NCBI GenBank assembly: GCA_963723495.1 | Contig: CAVRQR010000015.1 | Span: 434,001-498,000, forward strand | Source of the DNA: Gp6-AA40 sp963723495 | Lineage (GTDB): Bacteria; Acidobacteriota; Vicinamibacteria; Vicinamibacterales; UBA2999 | DNA length: 64,000 bases | Reading direction: 5' to 3' | Shown here: piece after piece, positions 16,363 through 25,992 of the stretch | Numbering within the stretch: the stretch's first letter is position 1 | Layout of the letters: each line of letters starts with the position of its first letter | Position numbers and translations under genes: made by a program | The notes under the pieces: model-generated | Told to the model about the DNA's origin: nothing | Database searches by the model: none | Seen by the model: the letters and a program-made list of their open reading frames with translations, nothing else

Positions 16363-17649
16363 CTACGCGAGTAATCTTCTAACCATATCCAGTGCTGCCT
16401 GCGAGCCCTGGAACTTGACCTGCTCACGCTCGCCAAAGAACCTGTGGGTTCGGACTCGACGTTCGGTCTCGGTGACAACTGCCACAACGACCGTGCCGAC
16501 CGGCTTCTCTGGCGTCCCACCGGTAGGCCCTGCGATTCCCGTGACACCGACGCCGACGCCGGCGCGCGCCCTCGCCCTGATTCCTTCCGCCATGGCCACT
16601 GCCACCGGTTCACTGACGGCGCCATGCTCACGAAGCAGATCGGCGGGCACACCGAGCAATTCGGTTTTCGCGTCGTTCGAGTACACGACGACGGTCTGAT
16701 CCACATAGCGCGAGCTGCCTGGCACATCGGTCAGTCGCGAGGCAATGAGGCCGCCCGTGCACGACTCGGCGACGCCAATACTCAGCCCTCGCTCGACGAG
16801 TAGGTCCCCAACGACCGTCTCGAGCGGTCGGCCGTCGGTGCTGTACACATCTGGCCCGAGCACCGCGACCGCTTCCGCCACCGCCGCGTCGAGTACAGCC
16901 AGGGCTGCCTGCCTCGTGGCTGCGCGTGTGGACAGGTGCAGCTCAATTGACCCGAGCGCCGCAAGAATCGTCGCGGCAACGGGCGGCGTCGCTTTCTCCC
17001 AGGCCTGATACAGCGGATGCAGCACCTCGTCGACGTGTGACTCGATTCGCCCGGCGATGCGCAAGACCCGCCGGACCAGCGACACTCCAGGCCCACGCTC
17101 TTTGAGTGGCCCTTCCACGAGTTCGGTCAGCATCGGGCGCAGCTCCCGCGGCGGCCCCGGCAGCAGCAGAACCACACGACCGTCGTGATCGATCCACAAC
17201 CCCGGTGCACTGCCGCGCGCGTTTGGAATTACGCGGGCACCTTCCGGGACCATCGCCTGCCGACGATTGCTCTCGGGCATCGGCATCGGAAGATTGCGGG
17301 ATGCAAAGCGGGCGCGCAGATGTGCCGTGATCGACTCATCTTCGGCGAGCGGACGGTTGAGCACTGCGGCCACCACTTCGCGCGTCAGGTCATCGTCGGT
17401 CGGGCCGAGCCCGCCGCAGAGCACGACGAGGTCCACGCGCGAGAGCCACGCACGTAAAACGTGTTCGAGGACGGCGCGCTCGTCCCCTGCGACACCCTTC
17501 AGCTTCACGTCGATTCCAAGCAGGTTCAACTGCTCGGTGATGAAGAGCGAGTTGGTGTCGATCCTGGACGGCGTGAGCAGTTCGCTCCCGACCGCGATGA
17601 TCCCGGCACTGATGAGAGGTCGGTTTTGCATCTGATTCACGAAAGCCAT
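16363..17649 (-). CDS. cinA: CinA-family nicotinamide-nucleotide amidohydrolase
   Basis: The 428-residue protein has the N-terminal MoCF-like domain (IIAVGSELLTPSRIDTNSLF, VVLCGGLGPTDDDLTREVVA) and the C-terminal deamidase domain with AESCTGGLIASRLTDVPGSS and GVTGIAGPTGGT. It recycles nicotinamide mononucleotide and is competence-linked in some bacteria. The start at 17649 overlaps pgpA by 13 bases; the second methionine (17631) is an alternative. The next genes, thpR and plsY, are in the same direction. Confidence 0.94.
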   Translation of the reverse strand: MAFVNQMQNRPLISAGIIAVGSELLTPSRIDTNSLFITEQLNLLGIDVKLKGVAGDERAVLEHVLRAWLSRVDLVVLCGGLGPTDDDLTREVVAAVLNRPLAEDESITAHLRARFASRNLPMPMPESNRRQAMVPEGARVIPNARGSAPGLWIDHDGRVVLLLPGPPRELRPMLTELVEGPLKERGPGVSLVRRVLRIAGRIESHVDEVLHPLYQAWEKATPPVAATILAALGSIELHLSTRAATRQAALAVLDAAVAEAVAVLGPDVYSTDGRPLETVVGDLLVERGLSIGVAESCTGGLIASRLTDVPGSSRYVDQTVVVYSNDAKTELLGVPADLLREHGAVSEPVAVAMAEGIRARARAGVGVGVTGIAGPTGGTPEKPVGTVVVAVVTETERRVRTHRFFGEREQVKFQGSQAALDMVRRLLA

Positions 17650-18101
17650 CCGGTAGGCAGGCCAGCAATGAGGAGCCGCATGGCGATGTTGCCGTACACC
17701 GCCGCCATCGCATCGTCAGCCATCATGCCGAGTCCGCCAGGCAGTGCCTCGAGGCGATTCGCAGGCCAGGGCTTGATCACATCGAAGAGCCGGAAGATGA
17801 GAAAGCCGACGATGGCGCCGGAGACGGTCACCGGGATCAGGGCCAGGGTGATCAACATCCCGGCCACTTCATCGAGGACGACGGGCCCGGGATCGACCTG
17901 GCGAAAATGTCGTTCGGCGACGTTCCCACTCCAGACCCCAAGCGCGAGCACCAGCACGATGACACCCAGCTCGATCGCCGTCGAGCCCGACCACCGAATC
18001 AATGCAAAGAGAGCGAGGCCGACGGCGGATCCAAATGTGCCGGGAGCCACTGGTACATACCCGATGTACCCGCAGGTTGCGATAAACAGACCGAAACGCA
18101 T
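17637..18101 (-). CDS. pgpA: Phosphatidylglycerophosphatase A
   Basis: The 154-residue membrane phosphatase removes phosphate from phosphatidylglycerophosphate. Family motifs include VPVAPGTFGSAVGLAL, VVLDEVAGMLITL and IFRLFDVIKPWPANRLE, then GGLGMMADDAMAAVYGN. GAGGAG precedes the ATG. It adds to the lipid character of the gpsA-plsY-pgpA stretch. Confidence 0.95.
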   Translation of the reverse strand: MRFGLFIATCGYIGYVPVAPGTFGSAVGLALFALIRWSGSTAIELGVIVLVLALGVWSGNVAERHFRQVDPGPVVLDEVAGMLITLALIPVTVSGAIVGFLIFRLFDVIKPWPANRLEALPGGLGMMADDAMAAVYGNIAMRLLIAGLPTGWLS

Positions 18102-18166
18102 TACTCCTCAAAACCCGACACAAGCGAGCAGCAGTGTAAAAGAGGGGCTTCCGGCAGGAACCCGAG

Positions 18167-19084
18167 TCAGGCGGATGGTAGCTCGACTACGTGCGTGTGT
18201 GCCACGCGATCGTGCAGCGCTCGTCGATCCGGACCAATGAGCGCAGGGATGAGCCCTAACCCGAGCGACCCGAGCGAGACGACAGCCGTCAACGTGCGCC
18301 TGATCGCCCGCGATGGATCCATGAGCAGGTCGTCATCAGCAACGACGCGGATTCCGGCCGCCATCTTGCCGATGGTCTGGCCTCCGATGGCGGTAAACGC
18401 CGAGAAATACGCCAGCTTCAGCAACAGCAGGAACGCCAGGAACGGCAGGAGCGGCAGCGCGCGCCACTCGTCTGTGGGCAAGGCGGTCATTCGAAGCGTC
18501 GAGTAGAACACGATGATGTCGATGCCGAACAGGATCGTGTGATCGATAAATGCCGCAAGCGTACGGCTGCCCAGAGACGCGACGGTCGGTTCGTAGGCCA
18601 GTGGCCCCGGCGTGCGCGGCGGCCTTGGCTCGCCCGCCTGCAGGCGTACCGGCGGTGTGCCTTTGACAGCGGGATCAACGTCGGCGGGAGATTCTTCTGC
18701 GAACTCGAGCGTCAACCCGCTGTCCATCGCGCGCAGGTTCCGCGATGCGGGGCGCGAACGTGCCAATTCGGGGTCGCGCCGCACCGACAAAGGTGCTCGC
18801 GGTTCCGATGGCGTCTTAATCAGCGGCTCGTCGTCACCAGTGGTAGAAAACAGCGGGAACGAGCCGACTCGAGCCGACACTTCCGGCGTTATTGATGGCG
18901 CGGTGGATGGATCCGAGGGACCGAGCCAGAGATCGCCGACCGCTACGTCGTCGTGCGCGGGCGGCTTGAGCGACAGGTCCTCGGGCTCCGCTGGAGGGGA
19001 AGCCAGCAGTGAGAAGTCATACCCGCAGTTCTTGCAGCGGTCACCAGTCTCGAAGCCGAGGTAGTCGCACTTTGGACACTTCAT
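18167..19084 (-). CDS. Zinc-ribbon and RDD-domain membrane protein
   Basis: The N-terminus has a short zinc ribbon (CPKC at 3-6 and CKNC at 17-20). A long, charged, probably disordered linker follows, then a C-terminal RDD domain (AFIDHTILFGIDIIVFYSTL, AIGGQTIGKMAAGIRVV) with about three membrane helices. RDD proteins are poorly defined, and some may be transporters. Its ATG overlaps the stop of the upstream TPR gene (19081-19084), so the two are likely made together. Confidence 0.85.
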   Translation of the reverse strand: MKCPKCDYLGFETGDRCKNCGYDFSLLASPPAEPEDLSLKPPAHDDVAVGDLWLGPSDPSTAPSITPEVSARVGSFPLFSTTGDDEPLIKTPSEPRAPLSVRRDPELARSRPASRNLRAMDSGLTLEFAEESPADVDPAVKGTPPVRLQAGEPRPPRTPGPLAYEPTVASLGSRTLAAFIDHTILFGIDIIVFYSTLRMTALPTDEWRALPLLPFLAFLLLLKLAYFSAFTAIGGQTIGKMAAGIRVVADDDLLMDPSRAIRRTLTAVVSLGSLGLGLIPALIGPDRRALHDRVAHTHVVELPSA

Positions 19085-19908
19085 CGCGACTGCCCTCCCG
19101 CGACGGAGGCTCCTCCCGGAGTCGCCGACAGAAGAAGACGCTGAATCTCCGAGCGCAAACGATCCGCCTGCGGTCGAAAGGGATCGCCCAATTCGACCAC
19201 GTCGAGCTCGCGAAGCGCCTCGCGCAGCCGCCCGGACGCACGGAGCGTCTGGGCACGACCGATGCGTTGTTCGCCTTCGCGCACGATCGGCAGCGGGTCG
19301 CTGGCGACCGCGTCGTCGGTGCGCACCGAGACCGGCGTTTCACGAAGCCACGAGGCCGTGCGCATCGCCCCGAGCAGGATCATCACAGTAATCCCGATGC
19401 TGGCAGCGGCCGTCGTCAGCCAGTCGATCCGTCGCCGTGTGCCCACGACCGGAAGTCGCCGGGGAGCCGCTGGCCGTAAGGCCGAACGTTCGCGCCGCGG
19501 AGGAGCAGCGACCGTATCCAGGTGCCCAAGGCGCTGCAGGAACAAAAGCGCGGTCTCGTTGGCGCCGCCCAGTTCAACGGCCCGCGTCAACAGATCACGT
19601 GCGCGCTGCAAGTCTCCCGACTGGTAGGCAGCGAGCCCCTGGTGAAGACTCTCTTCCGATTCGCGCTGACGTTCGGCCAGCGCGCTTCGGGCGCGCTCGA
19701 TGTAGGCGCGTGCCCGGCCGTGTCCTCGCTCGAGGAAGGCCACACGCGTCCACACATTGATCGCCTGCTCGTAGTTTCCGCCGAAGTAGTGGTCGAGGCC
19801 CGACAGAAGCAACTGCTCGATGCGCGCGGCGCGATCCGCGTCGCTCAACGGGCCGGTATCGGTGGGGTCAGTACGTAGCGGCTCCACGCCGATGTGATTA
19901 TCGGGCAT
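19081..19908 (-). CDS. TPR protein with one membrane helix
   Basis: The N-terminal half has TPR-like helices (LLLSGLDHYFGGNYEQAINV, GLAAYQSGDLQRARDLLTRA). A basic linker and one membrane segment follow (TTAAASIGITVMILLGAM), and then a C-terminal helical region (GRLREALRELDVVELGDPFR). ATG at 19908 (MPDNHIGVEPL) is preferred to a TTG at 19926. It is coupled to the RDD gene by a 4-base overlap and diverges from the aminotransferase. Confidence 0.78.
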   Translation of the reverse strand: MPDNHIGVEPLRTDPTDTGPLSDADRAARIEQLLLSGLDHYFGGNYEQAINVWTRVAFLERGHGRARAYIERARSALAERQRESEESLHQGLAAYQSGDLQRARDLLTRAVELGGANETALLFLQRLGHLDTVAAPPRRERSALRPAAPRRLPVVGTRRRIDWLTTAAASIGITVMILLGAMRTASWLRETPVSVRTDDAVASDPLPIVREGEQRIGRAQTLRASGRLREALRELDVVELGDPFRPQADRLRSEIQRLLLSATPGGASVAGGQSR

Positions 19909-19958
19909 GCAGTTACGCGCGGTCAACGATTTCAGCGCGCACTCATGTGCGCCGCCTC

Positions 19959-21170
19959 ATGCCTCCGTCGTTTACACTAGGACCCTTGTCCACGTTGCAG
20001 GTTTCACGCCGATCGACTCTCCTCCGGCCCACCGCCGTCAACACCGTCCTTGCCGAGATTCGACAGGTGCAGGCGCGCGGACGCACGGTTGTCTCTCTCA
20101 TGCGCGGCGAACCGGACTTCGATACGCCCGCGCACATCATCGAAGCGGCCACACGCGCGATGAAAGGCGGTCGCACGCGCTACCCCGACAACCGCGGTGA
20201 GATCGTCCTGCGCCAGGCTGTCGCGGAGAAACTCTCGAGAGAGAACGCGGTCGTCTACGACCCCGCGTCCGAGATCCTCATCACCACCGGCGCGACACTG
20301 GGCATCCACTCGGCGCTGCTCGCACTGCTGAACGATGAGGACGAAGTCCTCGTACCGGATCCGGTCTACGACGCCTACCACTCCCCGATTCTTCTCGCGG
20401 GGGGTCGCGTAGTACCAGTGCGCACCGAGATCGAGCAGGGGCGCTTCGTGCTGACCGCCCAGGCCGTCAGCGAGGCGATCACGTCACGCTCGAAAATCCT
20501 GTTGCTCAACACGCCATGGAACCCGGTCGGCACGGTGTTCCGCGAGTCGGAACTGCGGGCGATTGGTGACATCGTGATCCGTCGCAATCTCATGCTGTTG
20601 AGCGATGAGATCTACGAGGCCATCGTCTACGATGGCTGCCGGCACGTCTCTCCCTCTGCGCTCTCGCCCGATCTGCGCAACCGCACGGTCCTGCTCAACA
20701 GCCTTTCCAAGACGTATGCGATGACCGGGTGGCGTGTCGGATACTGCGCGGCGCCGACGCCGATCATTCAGAGCATGTTCCTGTCGTTGCAGCAGTCGAG
20801 CCGCGGACCAGCCACGTTCGTACAGGATGCGGCAGCGGTGGCATTGACCGGCCCGCAGGACGCGGTCACCGAAATGCGGCTCGAGTACAGCCGCCGGCGA
20901 GCGCTCGTCATGAGTGCGCTCGCGGGCATTCGTAACGTTCGGGTGATGCCGCCTGAGGGCGGTTTCTTTGCCATGGTGGACGCGAGAGAGACCGGTGTCC
21001 CCTCCGAACAGATCCGCCGACGGCTTCTGGAGGACGCCGGTGTGGCCGTCATCCACGGCGCCGCGTACGGTCCCGGTGGCGAAGGCACGCTGCGTGTCTC
21101 CTTTGCCAGCGGCGGCGATACCCTCGCCCGCGGGCTCGAACGACTTCGTGCCGGGCTCGAGGCACTGTGA
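19959..21170 (+). CDS. Class I/II PLP-dependent aminotransferase
   Basis: Fold-type I aminotransferase of about 400 residues. Motifs are MRGEPDFDTPAHI, NTPWNPVGTVF, DEIYEAIVYDG and the PLP lysine in SLSKTYAMTGWRVGYC. It is close to the aspartate/aromatic subgroup; substrate unknown. The start is uncertain: ATG at 19959, or a TTG at 19986 lying 7 bases past a TACACT -10-like box. Its stop overlaps the next start (GTGA), so it probably works with the hydroxyacid oxidoreductase, for instance in converting an amino acid to a 2-oxoacid. Confidence 0.88.
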   Translation: MPPSFTLGPLSTLQVSRRSTLLRPTAVNTVLAEIRQVQARGRTVVSLMRGEPDFDTPAHIIEAATRAMKGGRTRYPDNRGEIVLRQAVAEKLSRENAVVYDPASEILITTGATLGIHSALLALLNDEDEVLVPDPVYDAYHSPILLAGGRVVPVRTEIEQGRFVLTAQAVSEAITSRSKILLLNTPWNPVGTVFRESELRAIGDIVIRRNLMLLSDEIYEAIVYDGCRHVSPSALSPDLRNRTVLLNSLSKTYAMTGWRVGYCAAPTPIIQSMFLSLQQSSRGPATFVQDAAAVALTGPQDAVTEMRLEYSRRRALVMSALAGIRNVRVMPPEGGFFAMVDARETGVPSEQIRRRLLEDAGVAVIHGAAYGPGGEGTLRVSFASGGDTLARGLERLRAGLEAL

Positions 21171-24100
21171 GTACAGCGGTCAGCGTCCCAGAACTTCAAC
21201 GCGAACTGGCCACCACGCTCTCCGGCGAAATCCGATTCGATGCGGTGTCGAAGGCGCTCTACTCGACCGACGCCAGCGTTTACCAGATCGAACCGATCGG
21301 CGTGGTTCTGCCGCGATCGCGAGATGAGCTTCGGCACCTGGTGCAGCTCTGCGCGCGCCTGAAGTGTCCGATCACCATGCGCGGGGGCGGTACGTCTCAG
21401 GCAGGCCAGGCCATTGGTGCCGGCCTCGTCGTCGACACGTCGAAGTACCTCAACGCGGTCCTCGAACTGAACGTGCAGGAGAAATGGGTCCGCGTCGAGC
21501 CCGGCGTCGTGCTGGACGAACTGAACGCGCAGCTCAGACCGCACGGGCTTCGCTTCGCACCAGATGTCTCCACTGCCAGCCGCGCCACTGTTGGCGGCAT
21601 GATGGCCAACAACTCGAGCGGCGCCCGATCGGTGATGTACGGCAAGACGATCAATCACGTCATCGAGCAGGAGGTCGTGCTGGCGGATGGCTCCGTGGTG
21701 ACGATGGGTCCGCTTGCCGAGGGCGAACTGGAGAGGAAGTGCTCGGGTCAGACGCTCGAGGCCCGATGCTACCGAACCGTCGCTGATCTCGCATCGCAGT
21801 ATCAGGAGGAAATCGAGCGCCGGTTCCCCAAGGTGCTTCGACGGGTGGGCGGCTACAACCTCGATGAGTTCGCACCCGGCCGCGTGTTCAATCTCGCTCG
21901 TCTGATGGTCGGCTCCGAGGGCACGCTCGGCGTGGTGCTGTCGGCGAAGCTGAATCTCGTGGCATTGCCCAAAGCGAAAGCCGTCATGGCGATCCAGTTC
22001 GCGCATCTCCTCGAATCGCTGACGGCCACTCCGCTCATCCTTCGGCACGGCCCCTCGGCCGTCGAGGTGATGGACAAGTCGATCCTCGACTACACGCGGA
22101 AGAGCGCGGCGCTCGAGGCACTGCGACAAAGCTTCATTGAAGGCGACCCGGCGGCATTGCTCTGCGTGGAGTTTTACGCCGATCGTGCCGACGATCTGCC
22201 GCCGCGGCTGGACGCGCTCGAGCGCGATCTGCGAACGCATGGGTTCGGCTACCGCTATCACCACGCCCTCGACCTCGCCGCGCAGGCGCGAATCTGGAGC
22301 CTGCGCGAAGCGGGGCTTGGGCTGTCGATGGCGATGCGCGAAGACGCCAAGTCGCTGTCGTTCGTGGAGGACACGGCCGTCGCTCCTGAGCAGCTGCGTG
22401 ACTACATCGAGCGATTCCTGGAAATCGTCGCCCGTCATGAAACAACCGCTGGGGTGTACGCGCACGCATCCGTCGGGTGCCTGCATGTCCGGCCTGTGGT
22501 GAACATGAAGACCGAAGGGGGGGTCAGGAAGTTCGAGGCGATTGCCAATGACATCTCCGACCTCGTGCTCGAGTTCGGTGGCGCGCTCTCCGGTGAGCAT
22601 GGCGACGGCCTCGTGCGCAGCCCGTTCATGGAGAAGATGTTCGGGCCAACGCTCTACGCGGCGTTCCGTACCATCAAGCAGACCTTCGATCCGGACGGCA
22701 TCTTCAATCCCGGCAAGATCGTCGACGCTCCTCCACTCACGTCCAACCTGCGTTTCGGCCCGAAGTACGCAGCCCGAAATCCGATCACCTTCTTCGACTA
22801 CGAAGCCGGCGGCGTGGCGGGCGCGATCGAGATGTGCAGTGGACTCGGCGCTTGCCGCAAGACGCTCGAGGGCACGATGTGCCCGTCGTACATGGCGACC
22901 CGCGAGGAACAGCACTCGACGCGTGGCCGGGCCAACGTGCTCCGTCTCACGATTGCCGGCCGGCTGGGCGAGTCAGGGCTTGGCGATCGCGGCGTCTACG
23001 AATCGCTCGATCTGTGCCTGGAGTGTCGCGCCTGCAAGGCCGAGTGCCCCGTCGGTGTCGACGTCGCGCGATTCAAGAGCGAGTTCCTCGCTGACTACTG
23101 GAAGCGTCACGGCACATCGCTCGAGGCGCGCGTGCTCGGCAACGTCTCTTCGCTTGCGGCCTGGGGCAGCCGGCTGGCGCCGCTCTCGAACTGGGTGACT
23201 GGAAGCGCCCCGGCGCAGCGTCTCAATGAACACTTGCTCGGCATCGATCGCCGGCGCCGGCTGCCGCAGTTCAAGCGACGCACGCTCCGCGCCCTTGCCC
23301 CGGCTGGTCGCGGTCACGCCGACGCGCTGCTGTTCGCCGACACATTCACGAATCACTACGATCCCGAGATCGGTCTCGCTGCAATGCGGGTGATGCAGCG
23401 TGCCGGTATCACCACGGAGCTCGCCCCGAACCGCTGCTGCGGGCGGCCGCAAATCTCAAAGGGCCTGCTCGGCAAGGCTCGTGACATGGCGGCGCGCAAC
23501 ACCGACGCCTTGCACGCTGACGCGGCGGCGGGCCGGCCCATCGTGTTCTGTGAGCCGAGTTGTCTGTCTGCCGTGCGCGAGGATGCGCCGGCGCTGTTGC
23601 GCGGCGAGAGCCGTCGCCGTGCCGAAGAAGTCGCCGCTGTCAGCGTGCTCTTCGAGGAGTTCATCAGCAAGCAGATGTCACGCCTGCCGCTGAAGGGCGG
23701 GCCGCGGTCGATCCTGCTTCACGGTCACTGTCATCAGAAGTCGATGGGGCTCGTGGGACCCTCCCGGACGATGCTGTCGCAGATCAGCGGGACGACGGTG
23801 GTCGATCTCGATGCCGGATGCTGTGGAATGGCGGGGTCGTTCGGGTACTCACGCGACCATTACGCGATCTCGCGGACCATCGGGGAGCGCAAGCTGTTTC
23901 CGGCGGTTCGCAGCAAGGGCGAAGACGCCATCGTTGTCGCCGCGGGCACGTCCTGCAGGCACCAGATCGCGGACTTCACTGGTGAGACGGCACTTCATCC
24001 CGCAGTACTGCTCGACTCGTTGATGCTCGAGTCACGCGAGCGGCCGCAGCAGGTCCACCGGAGTCGCGTAATGAATCTTGCGTGGTTGTCGCTTGGCGCA

Positions 24101-25303
24101 CTGGTCGTCGTAATGATCGCCAGCTGTTTCACAGCGCTGAACGTCGGCGTCCTGGCACTGGCGCTGGCGTGGATCGTTGGCGTGTATGTTGGAAGCATGG
24201 GCCTCAACGAAGTGTTGAGCGGCTTCCCCGTCCAGATCTTCCTCACGCTCACGGGCGTGACGCTCCTGTTCTCGCAGGCCACGCTGAACGGCACACTCGA
24301 CAAGGTCACGCACGCCGCCGTGCGCATCTGCCGGGGTAACACGGGACTCATCCCCGTGATGTTCTTCGTGCTGGGAGCTGTCATCGCGTCGCTCGGGCCG
24401 GGGAACGTCGCCACCGCGGCGATGCTGGCGCCGATGGCGATGGCCGTGGCCGGACGTGCTGCGATCTCACCATTCCTGATGGCGATCATGGTCGGCAACG
24501 GCGCGCAGTCCGGGGCGCTTTCACCAGTCGCTCCCACCGGTGTCATCGTGACCGATCTCATGGCCAAGATTGGTCTGGCCGGTTACGAACTGAACACGTA
24601 CCTCGCCAACCTGATCGCACATGCCATCCTCGCTTTCGGCGGATATTTCCTGCTGGGTGGGCTTCGCCTGTTCGGTCGCCGATATGCCGGCGGCGAAGAG
24701 GATCGCGAGTCCTTCCGATTGACGACCGTGCATTGGGTCACACTCGGCGTCGTGGCGGCCGTGCTCGTTCCCGTCCTGTTCTTCAACGCCAACATCGGCA
24801 TGGCGGCTTTCACCGGCGCGGTGGTGCTGGCCGCACTACGCGTGGCCGACCACGAGCAGGCGATCCGCAAGATGCCGTGGATCCCGATCCTGATGGTGAG
24901 CGGCGTCAGCGTGCTCGTGGCGCTGCTCGAGAAGACCGGTGGCCTTGACCTGTTCACCGCGATCCTGGCTCGCTTCGCAACGCCGGGCACGCTGACCGGC
25001 ATGATCGCCTTCGTCACCGGTGTCATCTCGGTCTACAGCAGCACCTCCGCTGTGGTGTTGCCCGCATTTCTGCCAACCGTCCCCGGGCTCATCGCACGCC
25101 TGGGTGGTGACCCCTTCAGCGTCGCCTCGGCGATGAACATCGGCGCCCACCTCGTCGACATGTCACCGCTGTCCACGACCGGTGCGATGTGCATCGCCGG
25201 CATCAGCGATCCGGAACAGGTACGTCCCACCTACAACAAGCTCCTGGCGTGGGGGCTTTCGATGACGGTTATTGGGGCGATTGGGTGCTGGCTGGCGTTC
25301 TAG
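21167..25303 (+). CDS. FAD/Fe-S hydroxyacid oxidoreductase continuous with MatC/SLC13-like permease
   Basis: One 1378-residue frame. Residues about 40-180 are an FAD-binding type 4 domain (MRGGGTSQAGQAIG, TVGGMMANNSSGARS), followed by an FAD-oxidase C domain to about 530. Fe-S motifs follow (CSGLGACRKTLEGTMC; CLECRACKAECPVG), then CCG-type domains (HGHCHQKSMG, DAGCCGMAGSFGYSR). This part resembles YdiJ/GlcD-type D-lactate, glycolate or D-2-hydroxyglutarate dehydrogenases. From residue 969 a hydrophobic carrier of about 410 residues begins (TLTGVTLLFSQATLNGTLDK, GAVIASLGPGNVATAAML). At the junction CGCGTAATGAAT contains a TAATG in the next frame, so two overlapping genes joined by an indel are an alternative to a true fusion. 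Confidence 0.85.
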   Translation: MSTAVSVPELQRELATTLSGEIRFDAVSKALYSTDASVYQIEPIGVVLPRSRDELRHLVQLCARLKCPITMRGGGTSQAGQAIGAGLVVDTSKYLNAVLELNVQEKWVRVEPGVVLDELNAQLRPHGLRFAPDVSTASRATVGGMMANNSSGARSVMYGKTINHVIEQEVVLADGSVVTMGPLAEGELERKCSGQTLEARCYRTVADLASQYQEEIERRFPKVLRRVGGYNLDEFAPGRVFNLARLMVGSEGTLGVVLSAKLNLVALPKAKAVMAIQFAHLLESLTATPLILRHGPSAVEVMDKSILDYTRKSAALEALRQSFIEGDPAALLCVEFYADRADDLPPRLDALERDLRTHGFGYRYHHALDLAAQARIWSLREAGLGLSMAMREDAKSLSFVEDTAVAPEQLRDYIERFLEIVARHETTAGVYAHASVGCLHVRPVVNMKTEGGVRKFEAIANDISDLVLEFGGALSGEHGDGLVRSPFMEKMFGPTLYAAFRTIKQTFDPDGIFNPGKIVDAPPLTSNLRFGPKYAARNPITFFDYEAGGVAGAIEMCSGLGACRKTLEGTMCPSYMATREEQHSTRGRANVLRLTIAGRLGESGLGDRGVYESLDLCLECRACKAECPVGVDVARFKSEFLADYWKRHGTSLEARVLGNVSSLAAWGSRLAPLSNWVTGSAPAQRLNEHLLGIDRRRRLPQFKRRTLRALAPAGRGHADALLFADTFTNHYDPEIGLAAMRVMQRAGITTELAPNRCCGRPQISKGLLGKARDMAARNTDALHADAAAGRPIVFCEPSCLSAVREDAPALLRGESRRRAEEVAAVSVLFEEFISKQMSRLPLKGGPRSILLHGHCHQKSMGLVGPSRTMLSQISGTTVVDLDAGCCGMAGSFGYSRDHYAISRTIGERKLFPAVRSKGEDAIVVAAGTSCRHQIADFTGETALHPAVLLDSLMLESRERPQQVHRSRVMNLAWLSLGALVVVMIASCFTALNVGVLALALAWIVGVYVGSMGLNEVLSGFPVQIFLTLTGVTLLFSQATLNGTLDKVTHAAVRICRGNTGLIPVMFFVLGAVIASLGPGNVATAAMLAPMAMAVAGRAAISPFLMAIMVGNGAQSGALSPVAPTGVIVTDLMAKIGLAGYELNTYLANLIAHAILAFGGYFLLGGLRLFGRRYAGGEEDRESFRLTTVHWVTLGVVAAVLVPVLFFNANIGMAAFTGAVVLAALRVADHEQAIRKMPWIPILMVSGVSVLVALLEKTGGLDLFTAILARFATPGTLTGMIAFVTGVISVYSSTSAVVLPAFLPTVPGLIARLGGDPFSVASAMNIGAHLVDMSPLSTTGAMCIAGISDPEQVRPTYNKLLAWGLSMTVIGAIGCWLAF

Positions 25304-25316
25304 CGCATCGTTCAAG

Positions 25317-25362
25317 GGTGGAGGCGTTGGGAGTTGGGCTTTGAGAGTTGGGAGTTTGGCCA
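25317..25362. repeat. Single-arm word repeat (GTTGGGAG)
   Basis: GGCGTTGGGAGTTGGG, then TTTGAGAGTTGGGAGTTTGG, lies downstream of the permease. It uses the same word as the paired arrays at 3191, 3827 and 14031 but has no facing complement. Confidence 0.65.
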
Positions 25363-25393
25363 AGTGCCGGCGGATCGGCTATAGTCCCGCCAT

Positions 25394-25985
25394 ATGAAAA
25401 CGCTCACTACTCTCGCGTTTTCCGCGGGCCTCGTCATACTCTCCATCGTTTCTTTTTCCACCTATGTGGGACAGGCGCAGGCGCCGACTCCACCTCCAGC
25501 GGGCGCGCAGGGACGCGGACAGCAAGCGGCTCCGGCACCTCCACCGGCACCCCAAGCGGGGCACCCTTCGGGAAGATTGGTCATCTGGGGTGACACCGCG
25601 ATATTCATCAACCCGACCGATCCCGATAACTGCCTCCTGACCAACCGCTTCAAGCGTGGACAGCGTGTCGGGTTCCGCATGACCGCCGATTGACGGCGGC
25701 ACTGGTGAAGTCGAAAACACGGCAGAGCTCGTGGCGCACATCACGTACGCAGGCAAGACGGTTGACGCGCCAATGCGATGGCGTGGAGCGGCTGGTCCGA
25801 AGGCGCCGCCACCAAGAGGCTATCTGCGATCGCCTGCCGAGCTGTGGACCGGGTTCTGGACGGTTCCCGACGATGCCCCGATTGGCCGAATCAGCTACAC
25901 GGTGACGGCCACTGACCGGTTCGGGAGAAAGGCGACGTTCACGCCGTTCTCCGCGGAAGCTTCTCAGCTCGTCATCGTCCCGTAG
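25394..25985 (+). CDS. Small exported protein of unknown function (one frameshift)
   Basis: The signal peptide is MKTLTTLAFSAGLVILSIVS, followed by an Ala/Pro/Gln linker (PTPPPAGAQGRGQQ) and then a beta domain LVIWGDTAIFINPTDPDNCL. The rest (HITYAGKTVDAPMRWRGA, ISYTVTATDRFGRKATF) is in another frame; near 25685 GATTGACGGC should read so that DGGTGEVENTAELVAH continues. The ATG lies 8 bases past a TATAGT box at 25380-25385. It is 7 bp from the lipoprotein gene and probably works with it at the cell surface. Confidence 0.72.
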
Positions 25986-25992
25986 GGCTGAC

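Noticed and set aside
20768..22915. 715-codon open frame on the minus strand
   Set aside because: It lies opposite the aminotransferase and oxidoreductase genes, whose motifs are unambiguous. Long antisense frames are common in GC-rich coding DNA, and its translation has no recognisable domain.
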